Below, one piece after another: positions 1 to 5,032 of a stretch of 5,253 nucleotides of DNA. The DNA is taken from the NCBI GenBank assembly GCA_047630355.1, contig JBLHXN010000197.1:1-5253 (forward strand), given 5' to 3'. Each line of letters opens with the position of its first letter. The first letter of the stretch is position 1. The translations under genes were made by a program, and so were the position numbers. Under the pieces are notes generated by a model that did not search any database, had not been told where the DNA came from, and saw only the letters and a list, made by a program, of their open reading frames with translations. The stretch is from JANQUM01 sp047630355. GTDB taxonomy: Bacteria; Bacteroidota; Bacteroidia; Cytophagales; Spirosomataceae.

Positions 1-181
1 CGTGTCCCGCCATAACATTTGAGGCAGAATCTCCAACCAATATCAAGTCAATACCTGCTTCGTCCACGATTTTTGTCATCGAAAAATCATAAGAAGTCAG
101 ACAGGCAATTTTGACGCCTTCGTCTTTAAACTGCTTGAGCGTTTGGATAGTAATGCGTTTTATTTTGGAATGAACGGACAT
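1..181 (-). CDS. panB: 3-methyl-2-oxobutanoate hydroxymethyltransferase PanB, N-terminal part
   Basis: This is the first 60 codons of PanB; the rest lies beyond the left edge. From established knowledge, PanB is a cytoplasmic enzyme that transfers a hydroxymethyl group from 5,10-methylene-tetrahydrofolate to 3-methyl-2-oxobutanoate, the first committed step of pantothenate and hence coenzyme A synthesis. The visible part reads as the start of the TIM barrel: a T-S-Y-D-F-S motif (residues 29-34), then IDLILVGDSASNVMAGH (residues 44-60). That segment carries the family VGDS motif, whose aspartate (Asp51 here, Asp45 in E. coli) binds the magnesium ion. The ATG at 179-181 gives the normal short lead (MSVHSKIKRIT) seen in relatives. 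The gene is on the same strand as moaE but 136 bp further on, with a good promoter of its own, so it is probably transcribed independently of the Moco genes. The product call is secure despite the truncation. Confidence 0.93.
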   Translation of the reverse strand, partial: MSVHSKIKRITIQTLKQFKDEGVKIACLTSYDFSMTKIVDEAGIDLILVGDSASNVMAGH

Positions 182-236
182 TTGATTTCTAATTTCTGAT
201 GTGAGGTACCGAATTTCGGTTTGTGTAACTGATTCT

Positions 237-265
237 CAAAAGTAAGAAAAAAAATGAGTTGTCAA
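237..265 (-). promoter_or_regulatory. Bacteroidota-type promoter for panB
   Basis: Reading the minus strand, TACTTTTG (237-244) matches the Bacteroidota -7 consensus TAnnTTTG at every fixed position. A TTG (263-265, in the context ATTGAC) lies 18 nt upstream as the -33 element, within the spacing range I know for TTG-N17-23-TAnnTTTG promoters. Transcription would start near position 230, leaving a leader of about 50 nt before the panB ATG at 181. The call rests on motif match only. Confidence 0.6.
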
Positions 266-286
266 TCCTTATCCGCTATCCAATCT

Positions 287-323
287 GGCATCAGGAATCC
301 GGCACCAGGCATCAGCATCAAGG
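287..323. repeat. Short degenerate GGCATCAG repeat at the moaE 3' end
   Basis: GGCATCAG occurs at 287-294 and again at 308-315. Between them is a one-base variant, GGCACCAG (301-308), which overlaps the second copy by one base, and a partial copy CATCA follows at 316-320. The last copies overlap the moaE stop codon (318-320). The surrounding 136 bp between moaE and panB holds no gene. Similar low-complexity ATCTGGCATC-type strings occur between genes in Bacteroidota as I recall them, but that link is unverified. No terminator-like hairpin with a T tract is visible here. Confidence 0.4.
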
Positions 324-743
324 CGTAGCCGACACCCAGACTTCGCCGTCTTGGAAGTATTCTTTTTTCCAGATAGGCACCGTTTCTTTAAGCGTATCAA
401 TGCAGTATTCGCAGGCGGCAAAAGCGGCTTTGCGATGAGGAGCGGAAACTGCAATAACTACCGGAACTTCCCCGATTGCTAAAGAGTCAATACGGTGGTG
501 AATGGCAATTTTATTAAGAGAATACTTCTCAACGGCTCGTTCGGCTATTTTCCGCATTTCAGAAATCGCCATCGGTTTGTAGGCTTCAAAATCAAGTTTC
601 ATTACTTGATTTCCTTTCGTTTGGTTTCTAACCGTTCCCACAAACGTTACAATACCACCCGTATCGTCAGTTTTGACGAAATCAAGAGCGGCTTGTTCGG
701 AAAGAGGTTCGGGTTGGAGGAGGATTTGAATGATTGTGTTCAC
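318..743 (-). CDS. moaE: Molybdopterin synthase large (catalytic) subunit MoaE
   Basis: MoaE is the large subunit of molybdopterin synthase. With thiocarboxylated MoaD as sulfur donor it converts cyclic pyranopterin monophosphate into the dithiolene-bearing molybdopterin, in the cytoplasm. The 141-residue protein covers the whole family. Visible motifs are FVGTVRN (34-40), AIHHRIDSLAIGE (80-92), SAPHRKAAF (100-108) and the active-site segment TLKETVPIWKKE (117-128). That segment contains the two lysines known to matter in E. coli, which by this count fall at the same numbers, Lys119 and Lys126. The C-terminus stops at SATP, slightly shorter than the E. coli protein. The start is a GTG at 741-743: the frame stays open further upstream but has no ATG there, and the family start fits this position. 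No Shine-Dalgarno is visible. It is the last Moco gene on this strand, separated from the preceding gene by a hairpin-rich repeat and without a recognisable promoter of its own. Confidence 0.95.
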   Translation of the reverse strand: MNTIIQILLQPEPLSEQAALDFVKTDDTGGIVTFVGTVRNQTKGNQVMKLDFEAYKPMAISEMRKIAERAVEKYSLNKIAIHHRIDSLAIGEVPVVIAVSAPHRKAAFAACEYCIDTLKETVPIWKKEYFQDGEVWVSATP

Positions 744-773
744 AGGAGAAAGAATAAATGATGATTCGAATTC

Positions 774-927
774 AATTGCCCTTACGCAGGCCGCACGACT
801 TTTAACCCGTGGACTTTAAAGTAAAACTCTAAAAACAGGGCTTCAGCCCAACTCGAGAGCGAAAAGTTTTGGCTAAAGCCGTTAAACGGGTTTCTAATAG
901 CTCCCTCGGCTGAAGCCGAGGGCAATT
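774..927. repeat. Palindromic REP/MITE-like intergenic element with several hairpins
   Basis: This element fills most of the 194-bp gap between the nucleotidyltransferase gene and moaE. It is bounded by 9-bp inverted repeats, AATTGCCCT (774-782) and AGGGCAATT (919-927). A second nested pair is AACCCGT (804-810) with ACGGGTT (886-892). Inside are ACTTTAAAGT (813-822), GGGCTTCAGCCC (838-849), GGCTAAAGCC (871-880), CCGTTAAACGG (879-889) and the long palindrome at 903-922. Three of these hairpins share the form GGCT-NN-AGCC, and the cores of the first and last (CTTCAG and CTGAAG) are reverse complements of each other, so the two ends point in opposite directions. This looks like a dispersed, non-autonomous repeat of the REP or MITE kind that I recall from Bacteroidota. 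It contains no open frame for a protein. Copy number cannot be judged from one window. Confidence 0.7.
903..922. repeat. Perfect 9+9 palindrome, strongest hairpin of the element
   Basis: CCCTCGGCT and AGCCGAGGG are exact complements separated only by GA. In RNA this would fold as about eight GC-rich base pairs capped by a four-base loop. In the moa-direction transcript it lies 16 nt past the stop codon of the nucleotidyltransferase gene (938-940). No T tract follows on the minus strand, so it is not a standard intrinsic terminator; it could protect the upstream mRNA end or slow read-through into moaE. Confidence 0.7.
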
Positions 928-937
928 AAAACTCAAT

Positions 938-1228
938 TTAGACATGAATTAAATCCTCCTGAATGACCTTGTAATACTTTTCTTTTATTCCATTTCGTGA
1001 TACTAAATCTACTGAGACATTTAACAGGGATTCAATTTCATCAGCCAAATCTATGAAGCAAATACCAATGGGTTTTGAAAAATCCACCAATAAATCTATA
1101 TCACTGTCCGGACGGTTTTCGTTTCGGGAAAAAGAGCCAAAAATAGCCAGTGACTTAAGTGGATATTCACTAAAAAGTAACTTTTTGTTACTCCTTAGTT
1201 TAGCTTTTATCTCTTCAAGATTTTTCAT
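938..1228 (-). CDS. Minimal nucleotidyltransferase-domain protein (MNT family)
   Basis: This is a 96-residue protein of the small DNA-polymerase-beta-like nucleotidyltransferase family. The signature GSFSRNENRPDSDIDLLVDF (residues 31-50) fits the GS-X10-DxD motif exactly. Asp43 and Asp45 would be the metal-binding pair, and the third acidic residue is probably Asp74 in VSVDLV. Known relatives such as MntA are antitoxins that AMPylate a HEPN-domain toxin, but many solitary members have no known role. I chose the ATG at 1226-1228 because relatives begin MKNLEEIKAKL. A GTG at 1277-1279 would add 17 atypical residues and overlap moaD by 11 bp. From the ATG there are 40 bp to the moaD stop, so it is probably co-transcribed. 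No HEPN gene is adjacent: the next stretch is the repeat element. The substrate and any link to Moco are unknown. Confidence 0.85.
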   Translation of the reverse strand: MKNLEEIKAKLRSNKKLLFSEYPLKSLAIFGSFSRNENRPDSDIDLLVDFSKPIGICFIDLADEIESLLNVSVDLVSRNGIKEKYYKVIQEDLIHV

Positions 1229-1268
1229 ACCATTAGTTATTTTAAGCAGTGAATTTAATAAATAACTC

Positions 1269-1511
1269 TCAACCTCCACTAACTGGTGGAATCAATACGA
1301 CTTCATCAGTTGAATTGATGAAGGTTGAGTCGTCGGCGTACTCTTCGTTTACCGCAATTTGCAACGACTGTAATTTTGAAAAATCGGGGAATTTATTCAC
1401 TAATTCCTCCCGCAGCTGACTAACTGTCAACGAATTTTCGGTTTCGAGTACGTACTCAAAACTTCCAATTATTTCCCGTGTGATGCCGAAGCATAAGATG
1501 TTTACTTTCAT
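1269..1511 (-). CDS. moaD: Molybdopterin synthase small (sulfur-carrier) subunit MoaD
   Basis: MoaD is the ubiquitin-like sulfur carrier of molybdopterin synthase. Its C-terminal glycine is adenylylated by MoeB and converted to a thiocarboxylate, which MoaE uses to build the dithiolene. The 80-residue length is typical. The protein begins MKVNILCFGITREIIG, has the beta-grasp pattern with VNEEYAD at 54-60, and ends DEVVLIPPVSGG, including the obligatory terminal Gly-Gly (79-80) immediately before TGA. The ATG at 1509-1511 is 15 bp after the permease stop, so the two are very likely one transcript. Its partner moaE lies about 0.5 kb downstream, with the nucleotidyltransferase gene and a repeat element between them. 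No MoeB-like activating enzyme is in the window. Confidence 0.95.
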   Translation of the reverse strand: MKVNILCFGITREIIGSFEYVLETENSLTVSQLREELVNKFPDFSKLQSLQIAVNEEYADDSTFINSTDEVVLIPPVSGG

Positions 1512-1526
1512 ACGTTAACTTCTTTT

Positions 1527-2324
1527 TTAAAAGAGGTATTTCACCAGTAACTGAACGCTGACGTAGGCTATCAAAATTGCCGTGGCACGACGAACAATGA
1601 TTGGTTTGAACCGAACGATTCCGAGGTAATTTCCAATAAAACCACCCAACGCAACTGATCCCATTAACATTCCGCCCAGTTGCCAGTTGAAATCAGGAAT
1701 ACCGTTCTGAAACTGACCCAATAAACCCGAAATTGAATTCACTAATATAAACAAACTTGCAACGGCAGAAATTCGCTTGGGCTCGTCCCAGTTTATTAAG
1801 TACAACAATGGCGACAAGAAAATTCCTCCACCAATACCCACCATTCCTGAAATAAAGCCGATGAAAGCACCAAGAGCAAGGCTTGTAAAAATCCTTTTAA
1901 AACGATGTTGAGAAGAAGAATTTAATAAACCTTCGCTCCCTATTTCTTGTTCTTTATTTCGTTTATCGGGTCTAAACCAAACCGCAATTGCGGCAAGGAA
2001 AAGCGTACAGCCGAGTACAACAAAAAATGTCTTCGCTTCAAGCTTTATCATTCCGCCGAGATACGCCATCGGTACACTTGCGAGCACTAATGGCAACGTC
2101 CGGCGAAAGTCAAACAGTTTTCTCCGATAGTATTGCCACGTGCCATTTGTGACTACGGTGATGTTGCAAAGCAACGAAACGGCTCGCAAAAATGTAAATT
2201 CAAAACTGTATAAGGCTAAGATTGCCAGATAACTCGACCCGCCACCAAAACCCACCGATGAGTACAGTAATGCAACCATAAAAAACAGCAAAAGTAAGTC
2301 GCCATAATTCAAAAATAAATCCAT
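1527..2324 (-). CDS. TauE/SafE (TSUP) family membrane permease
   Basis: This is a 265-residue integral inner-membrane protein of the TauE/SafE family, whose members move sulfite, sulfoacetate and other small anions or sulfur compounds. The family duplication is clear. The first half carries SSVGFGGGSSYLAIL (22-36) and the second half GMVGIGGGIFLSPLL (160-174), the two glycine-rich membrane segments typical of the family. I count about eight membrane segments: roughly 10-28, 31-55, 76-93, 98-117, 147-177, 185-204, 215-235 and 243-264. A hydrophilic, lysine- and arginine-rich loop (118-145) joins the halves. The ATG at 2322-2324 starts directly before the first membrane segment. It is the first gene of the leftward set and sits 15 bp before moaD, which suggests a role tied to cofactor synthesis, perhaps sulfur-compound or oxyanion traffic. 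The substrate cannot be read from the sequence. Confidence 0.88.
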   Translation of the reverse strand: MDLFLNYGDLLLLFFMVALLYSSVGFGGGSSYLAILALYSFEFTFLRAVSLLCNITVVTNGTWQYYRRKLFDFRRTLPLVLASVPMAYLGGMIKLEAKTFFVVLGCTLFLAAIAVWFRPDKRNKEQEIGSEGLLNSSSQHRFKRIFTSLALGAFIGFISGMVGIGGGIFLSPLLYLINWDEPKRISAVASLFILVNSISGLLGQFQNGIPDFNWQLGGMLMGSVALGGFIGNYLGIVRFKPIIVRRATAILIAYVSVQLLVKYLF

Positions 2325-2347
2325 TTTTTAGCAATACTGTTATTTGG

Positions 2348-2374
2348 GTACGTACTTTGTAGATAACCACAAAG
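2348..2374. promoter_or_regulatory. Palindromic sites in the divergent permease/xdhC intergenic region
   Basis: The 143 bp between the permease ATG (2324) and the xdhC ATG (2468) must contain the start signals for both Moco transcripts. Two symmetrical sequences stand side by side: GTACGTAC (2348-2355), a perfect 8-bp palindrome, and CTTTGT-N8-ACAAAG (2355-2374), an inverted repeat with 6-bp arms. Either could be an operator, or the TTTG strings could be promoter parts facing opposite ways. I find no full TAnnTTTG match with correct spacing on either strand; CATCTTTG on the minus strand (2370-2377) is one base off but lacks a suitably spaced upstream element. The regulatory role is inference. 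Confidence 0.3.
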
Positions 2375-2467
2375 ATGCGTTTTTATCAAGACATTAGAAG
2401 TGAGGCATTAGACAAAAGGCCATATCTTTTTACCAAAAAAACGCAGAAAATATTTCAAATTAATTTC

Positions 2468-3586
2468 ATGAAAGAGATTCGCACTATAATAACGGCGTAC
2501 GATACAATTGACCCAAATGTTACAAAGGTGGCTTTGGCAACCGTTGTTCGGGTGGAAGGATCTTCCTACCGCAGGACGGGTGCCCGTATGCTCGTGCAAG
2601 ATAACGGGACTTGGGAAGGCGGAATCAGCGGCGGATGTCTTGAAGGTGATGCGTTGAAACAAGCTCGCATGGCAATTTTCAAAGATTCACCAACGCTCAT
2701 TACCTACGATACTACGCAAGACGACGAACACCAAATTGGCGTGGGCTTGGGCTGTAACGGAATTATTGATGTACTGTTTACACCGCTCAAATTTTCGGAT
2801 AAAAGTAATCCTGTGGAAGTGTTAAAACACTGCGTAAGTGACATTAGAAAAACGCATACTTTATTAACTACCACGCAAACTGACAGCAAAGTAAACGGTT
2901 TAGAAACAGGACAAGCGATTGAGTACAAAAACGAAGAAAGCCTGAGTTTCATTTCGGATGGATTACTACGTAAATCACTTATCAAAAGCGTACTGAATCA
3001 GCAAACAAAAGGCAACTCCGCTCCCATAACTATTGAATTACCAAACGGAGAGTGCTCCGTTTTTATCGAATTAATACCGCCACCCATTCACTTAGTAATC
3101 ATGGGACATCAATACGACGTTTTTCCATTGAGTAGACTAATAAATGAGTTGGGTTGGGAGGCAACTATTGTAGCTCCGAAGGTAAAAGTAAATCAAAAAA
3201 TAAGCAGTTTGGTCAGTAACGTTCTGCCCGTTGAGCGATTCAGCGAAATAGAATTTGATGAGTACACAGCGGTAGTATTAATGTCGCACGATTTTGAGAA
3301 AGATAAAGCAAACTTGACAAAAGTGCTCGATACCAAAGCTCCGTACATTGGAATGCTGGGACCGCGGGTTCGTTCGGAACGGATTTGGCAAGAACTTTCG
3401 GATGAGAATTTTGAAATTTCGGACGAAAATCAAGAACGCATTTACGCTCCCGTCGGATTAGATATTGGAGCAGTTTCACCAGAAGAAATTGCGTTGTCGC
3501 TGATTTCGGAGATTCGAGCCGTTTTTTCGGGGAGAGAAGGAAATTCACTGCGATTAAGAAACGAACCAATACATGAGAGGACGTAA
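2468..3586 (+). CDS. xdhC: XdhC/CoxI family molybdenum cofactor chaperone
   Basis: XdhC-family proteins bind Moco, promote its sulfuration and insert it into xanthine-dehydrogenase-type enzymes. The 372-residue protein has both family domains. The N-terminal XdhC/CoxI domain shows EGSSYRRTGARML (30-42), GGISGGCLEGD (51-61, with conserved Cys57) and GLGCNG (93-98, with Cys96). The C-terminal Rossmann-like domain runs from about 208 and shows PYIGMLGPRVR (292-302), PVGLDIGAVSPEEIALS (328-344) and the terminal PIHERT. Its nucleotide-binding loop is unusual: GHQYD (213-217) replaces the usual GAGxD, and the following strand ends IVAP instead of VVD. I chose the ATG at 2468 because MKEIRTIITAYDTID is the family start; an in-frame ATG at 2375 would add 31 residues unlike the family. 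It is divergent from the permease gene and precedes moeA. No xanthine dehydrogenase genes are in the window. Confidence 0.9.
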   Translation: MKEIRTIITAYDTIDPNVTKVALATVVRVEGSSYRRTGARMLVQDNGTWEGGISGGCLEGDALKQARMAIFKDSPTLITYDTTQDDEHQIGVGLGCNGIIDVLFTPLKFSDKSNPVEVLKHCVSDIRKTHTLLTTTQTDSKVNGLETGQAIEYKNEESLSFISDGLLRKSLIKSVLNQQTKGNSAPITIELPNGECSVFIELIPPPIHLVIMGHQYDVFPLSRLINELGWEATIVAPKVKVNQKISSLVSNVLPVERFSEIEFDEYTAVVLMSHDFEKDKANLTKVLDTKAPYIGMLGPRVRSERIWQELSDENFEISDENQERIYAPVGLDIGAVSPEEIALSLISEIRAVFSGREGNSLRLRNEPIHERT

Positions 3587-3601
3587 TTTTTCGTTTTTGT
3601 C

Positions 3602-3746
3602 TCCCGATAACTTCACAGATTTACACGAAATTCGATGAGATATTCAAAAGAAGAAAATTTGCGGTGATTTGCGGAATCTGCGGGCAACTATTTTCCTCCC
3701 GCAGATAACGCTGATTTACACGAAATTCGACGCAAAAAATATTCAA
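3602..3746. repeat. Degenerate ATCTGCGGG-type intergenic repeat, direct and inverted copies
   Basis: The 192 bp between xdhC and moeA holds no gene. It contains two copies of one unit. An 18-base core, GATTTACACGAAATTCGA, is identical at 3618-3635 and 3713-3730. The copies begin with CTCCCG (3601-3606 and 3696-3701) and end with ATATTCAA (3640-3647 and 3739-3746); each has small gaps relative to the other. Between them, 3656-3684 (TTTGCGG...ATCTGCGGG) is an imperfect inverted version of the second copy. Strings of the ATCTGCGGG kind recur between genes in many Bacteroidota as I recall, so this is probably a dispersed repeat; its function is unknown. Confidence 0.6.
3676..3706. repeat. Hairpin ATCTGCGGG / CCCGCAGAT
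   Basis: A perfect 9-bp inverted repeat (3676-3684 with 3698-3706) flanks a 13-base loop in the middle of the xdhC-moeA repeat. It would form a stable stem in the xdhC-moeA transcript. A T-rich run lies in the loop, not after the stem, so it is not a classical intrinsic terminator. It may stabilise the xdhC mRNA or be only the mark of the repeat. Confidence 0.6.
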
Positions 3747-3778
3747 GCATACAAAGGTCTGTACATATAATTTGAAAT

Positions 3779-4975
3779 ATGAATCTTTTAATATCAGTTG
3801 AAAAAGCAACGCAAATCATTCTAAATCAACGCGTTGGCTTCGGAGCAGAATTAGTCAGTATTGATGCTGCTTTCGGAAGAACATTAGCCGAATCGCTTTT
3901 AGCTGATCGGGATTTTCCACCGTTTGATAGAGTAACGATGGACGGAATTGCGATTAACTTTCAACCACTTTCCGGCGGGCAGCAAGCGTTCACAATTGAG
4001 GCTACGCAAACAGCGGGCGAGCCACAGCTGACTCTACAAAATCAGTCAAATTGCATTGAAGTTATGACCGGAGCGTCGCTTCCCATTGGTACAGATACCG
4101 TAATTCGTTACGAAGATTTGAAAATCGAAAACGGTTTGGCAACAATCAATGCAAAAATTAGAGCGAAGCAAAACGTTCACCGCAAAGGCGAAGACCATTC
4201 CAAAAACGTTTTACTTATACCGGCGAATACAGTACTGCGTTCGCCCGAATTAGCCGTAGCAGCCACGGTTGGAAAGAGTGAGTTACGAGTAAAAAAACTA
4301 CCAAAAGTTGCCGTAATTACTTCGGGGGATGAATTGGTAAATGTTAACGAAACTCCCCTACCTCACCAAATTCGGCATTCAAACAGCTACAGTATCGCGG
4401 CGTTGCTGCAACCCTACGGCATTTCTCCAACGCATTTTCACATTGCCGATAACTTTGAAGAAACTAAAAGTCAACTAAAGTCCGCTCTCGAAAACTTCGA
4501 CGTACTGATTCTGAGCGGCGGAGTTTCAATGGGTAAAAAAGACTTCATCCCTGACGCTCTTGCCGCACTTGATGTGGAGAAATTATTTCACAAACTCGCC
4601 CAACGCCCCGGTAAGCCATTTTGGTTTGGCAAAAGCGGAGACAAAACGATTTTCGCGTTACCCGGAAATCCCGTTTCGACGTTTGTTTGCGTCAGAAGGT
4701 ACTTTATTCCGTGGCTCCGACAAAATATCGGACTGGAGGCACTGAACTGTAGCTACGCGAAATTGAAAGAGGAGATTACGTTCAAGCCAAGTTTATCGTA
4801 CTTTTTACAAGTAAAAATAACAACCGACGAACACGCCACTCAATGGGCAACTCCAGTGAGAGGAAACGGTTCCGGCGATTTCGTGAATTTATCACACGCC
4901 AACGGATTTATTGAGTTGCCGCAAGAAACTATGACTTTCGAACAGGGCGAAGTTTACAGAATTTGGAGATTTTAG
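3779..4975 (+). CDS. moeA: Molybdopterin molybdenumtransferase MoeA
   Basis: MoeA catalyses the last general step of Moco synthesis, inserting molybdate into (adenylylated) molybdopterin in the cytoplasm. The 398-residue length is normal for the family. Motifs run in order: DRDFPPFDRVTMDGIAI (43-59, with Asp55 of the MDG motif), EVMTGASLPIGTDTV (94-108), HRKGEDHSKN (134-143), the molybdopterin-binding domain VAVITSGDELV (177-187) and LILSGGVSMGKKDFIP (243-258), then HKLAQRPGKPFWFG (271-284), ALPGNPVS (293-300) and the small C-terminal domain with RGNGSGDF (361-368). The MDG, TG, GED, SGDE and PGNP signatures all look intact. By alignment by eye, the second active-site lysine of E. coli (Lys279) corresponds to Arg276 here, a conservative change. 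The ATG at 3779-3781 leads straight into MNLLISVEKATQII, the expected start. It follows xdhC on the same strand after a 192-bp repeat region. The gene ends in TAG. Confidence 0.95.
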   Translation: MNLLISVEKATQIILNQRVGFGAELVSIDAAFGRTLAESLLADRDFPPFDRVTMDGIAINFQPLSGGQQAFTIEATQTAGEPQLTLQNQSNCIEVMTGASLPIGTDTVIRYEDLKIENGLATINAKIRAKQNVHRKGEDHSKNVLLIPANTVLRSPELAVAATVGKSELRVKKLPKVAVITSGDELVNVNETPLPHQIRHSNSYSIAALLQPYGISPTHFHIADNFEETKSQLKSALENFDVLILSGGVSMGKKDFIPDALAALDVEKLFHKLAQRPGKPFWFGKSGDKTIFALPGNPVSTFVCVRRYFIPWLRQNIGLEALNCSYAKLKEEITFKPSLSYFLQVKITTDEHATQWATPVRGNGSGDFVNLSHANGFIELPQETMTFEQGEVYRIWRF

Positions 4976-4995
4976 GATTTAAGAATGGCATTATT

Positions 4996-5022
4996 TTTGC
5001 ACTTCTTACACAAATAAATTTG
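4996..5022 (+). promoter_or_regulatory. Bacteroidota-type promoter for the lipoprotein gene
   Basis: TAAATTTG (5015-5022) matches the -7 consensus TAnnTTTG fully. TTTG at 4996-4999, inside a T-rich run, is a candidate -33 element. The spacer of 15 nt is shorter than the usual 19 or so, which lowers confidence in the upstream box. Transcription would begin about 5-7 nt after 5022, only a few bases before the ATG at 5033, so the mRNA would be almost leaderless. Confidence 0.5.
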
Positions 5023-5032
5023 CCAATATTAT

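Noticed and set aside
938..1228. A complete MNT/HEPN toxin-antitoxin pair
   Set aside because: No HEPN-domain protein is encoded on either side; the neighbours are moaD and a non-coding repeat element.
1229..1279. GTG start that would lengthen the nucleotidyltransferase by 17 residues and overlap moaD
   Set aside because: Relatives start at MKNLEEIKAKL. The extra residues show no domain pattern, and an ATG is available at 1226-1228.
1446..1457. 12-bp palindrome GAGTACGTACTC sharing GTACGTAC with the divergent intergenic region
   Set aside because: It lies inside moaD and is fully explained by the codons for Glu-Tyr-Val-Leu; one shared 8-mer is weak evidence for a common regulator site.
2375..2467. 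In-frame 31-codon extension at the start of xdhC
   Set aside because: The extension (MRFYQDIRSE...) does not look like any XdhC N-terminus, while the ATG at 2468 gives the typical MKEIRTIITAYD start. The ATG at 2375 also directly abuts the inverted repeat.
2384..2467. Moco riboswitch or other structured leader upstream of xdhC
   Set aside because: The stretch is AT-rich with no recognisable conserved helices; nothing beyond the short inverted repeat at 2355-2374 is visible by eye.
2408..3569. Long open frames on the minus strand opposite xdhC, and similar overlapping frames elsewhere
   Set aside because: They are antisense or out-of-frame shadows of xdhC, moeA, moaE and the nucleotidyltransferase gene, with no recognisable protein motifs.
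3676..3706. Intrinsic terminator after xdhC
   Set aside because: The stem is good, but no T tract follows it; the T-rich run is in the loop. It is better explained as part of the repeat.
3602..3746. CRISPR array
   Set aside because: There are only two full copies, with indels between them, an inverted copy in between and no regular spacers.
3765..3778. TATAATTTG just upstream of moeA as a promoter
   Set aside because: The TA is one base out of register with TAnnTTTG, no TTG/TTTG lies at a suitable distance upstream, and it would leave no leader at all.
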